A stretch of 6,231 nucleotides of DNA from Cycloclasticus sp. (GTDB lineage Bacteria > Pseudomonadota > Gammaproteobacteria > Methylococcales > Cycloclasticaceae): positions 570-6,800 of the forward strand of contig JAESRY010000002.1 of NCBI GenBank assembly GCA_016764415.1. Direction: 5' to 3'. Of this stretch, positions 5,912 through 6,231 are shown one piece after another. The translations under genes and the position numbers were made by a program. Positions within the stretch are counted from its first letter, which is position 1. Each line of letters begins with the position of its first letter. The notes beneath the pieces are model-generated. The model was given only the letters and a program-made list of their open reading frames with translations. It made no database searches and had not been told where the DNA came from.

Positions 5912-6231
5912 TCATTCTTTTATTACAACGTGCCCGCCACGCACGTTGGTTGCGGATTGCATAACAGTGTCACTTGTATACCAATCTCGCTGGGTTAGAC
6001 GGTTGACATAAGCGGGCAATATTGACGATAACGCTTGCGATGCGGTTCGTGGCACTGCACCGGGCATATTACTGACGCAAAAATGAATCACACCCTCTTC
6101 CACAAATGTTGGGTTTTTATACGTCGTTGGGCGAGACGTTTCAATGCAGCCTCCCTGGTCAACCGAGATATCAACCACCACCGATCCAGCACGCATGTTT
6201 TTTAAATGAGCACGACTAATAAAATGCGGTG
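5912..6231 (-). CDS. ald: Alanine dehydrogenase, C-terminal part (partial, 5' end outside window)
   Basis: Ald is a cytosolic hexameric enzyme interconverting L-alanine and pyruvate plus ammonia with NAD+/NADH. The last 105 residues are present; the frame is open to the right edge and so is not limited to the ATG at 6196. Family signatures are clear: VVVDISVDQGGC with the conserved active-site aspartate, ETSRPTT, FVEEGVIHFCVSNMPGAVPRT and the helix containing LPAYV. The N-terminal substrate-binding lobe and most of the Rossmann fold are outside. The stop is TGA at 5914-5912. In many gammaproteobacteria this gene is divergent from lrp, whose product regulates it; that region would lie to the right. 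It is convergent with the aldolase pseudogene across a shared terminator. Confidence 0.93.
   Translation of the reverse strand, partial: PHFISRAHLKNMRAGSVVVDISVDQGGCIETSRPTTYKNPTFVEEGVIHFCVSNMPGAVPRTASQALSSILPAYVNRLTQRDWYTSDTVMQSATNVRGGHVVIKE

Noticed and set aside
5912..6196. Short 94-aa independent gene starting at ATG 6196
   Set aside because: The frame continues open to the window edge and matches alanine dehydrogenase upstream of that ATG, so it is the 3' part of ald.

Overview
The window looks like chromosomal DNA from a marine gammaproteobacterium, most likely Alteromonadales (Alteromonas/Glaciecola/Pseudoalteromonas-like). That is inferred from the moderately AT-rich composition, from FolD and CysS sequences that follow the E. 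coli proteins almost residue for residue, from the tRNA set, and from ftsK and ald lying near each other. No database search was possible, so family names rest on recognised motifs and remembered family sequences.

Left to right: the 5' part of ftsK (minus strand, running off the left edge); an intergenic stretch holding a 180-bp MITE-like element with ~27-bp terminal inverted repeats and a 5-bp target duplication; rsmJ (minus), whose stop codon lies inside that duplication; a three-gene tRNA operon (minus; transcribed order Pro-UGG, Arg-UCU, His-GUG) with a strong sigma70 promoter; folD (plus), divergent from the tRNAs; cysS (minus), tail-to-tail with folD and only 2 bp apart; a 409-bp gap with inverted repeats and a promoter; a broken NahE-like hydratase-aldolase gene of the DHDPS superfamily (plus); a bidirectional hairpin terminator; and the 3' part of ald, alanine dehydrogenase (minus, running off the right edge).

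Most of the content is informational housekeeping: rRNA methylation, tRNAs and tRNA charging, one-carbon metabolism and chromosome segregation. The accessory part is the MITE and the aldolase pseudogene. The pseudogene has a 1-nt deletion-type frameshift at an A6 run and an in-frame amber codon. Otherwise it aligns end to end with NahE-type aldolases and keeps the Schiff-base lysine and its partner tyrosine, so inactivation looks recent, unless the lesions are sequencing errors.

I see no CRISPR array, phage module, toxin-antitoxin pair or new multi-gene system. The points most worth a second look are the MITE insertion into the rsmJ stop codon, the doubly lesioned aldolase, the apparent break of the usual lrp-ftsK neighbourhood, and the symmetric -10 element between the tRNA operon and folD.
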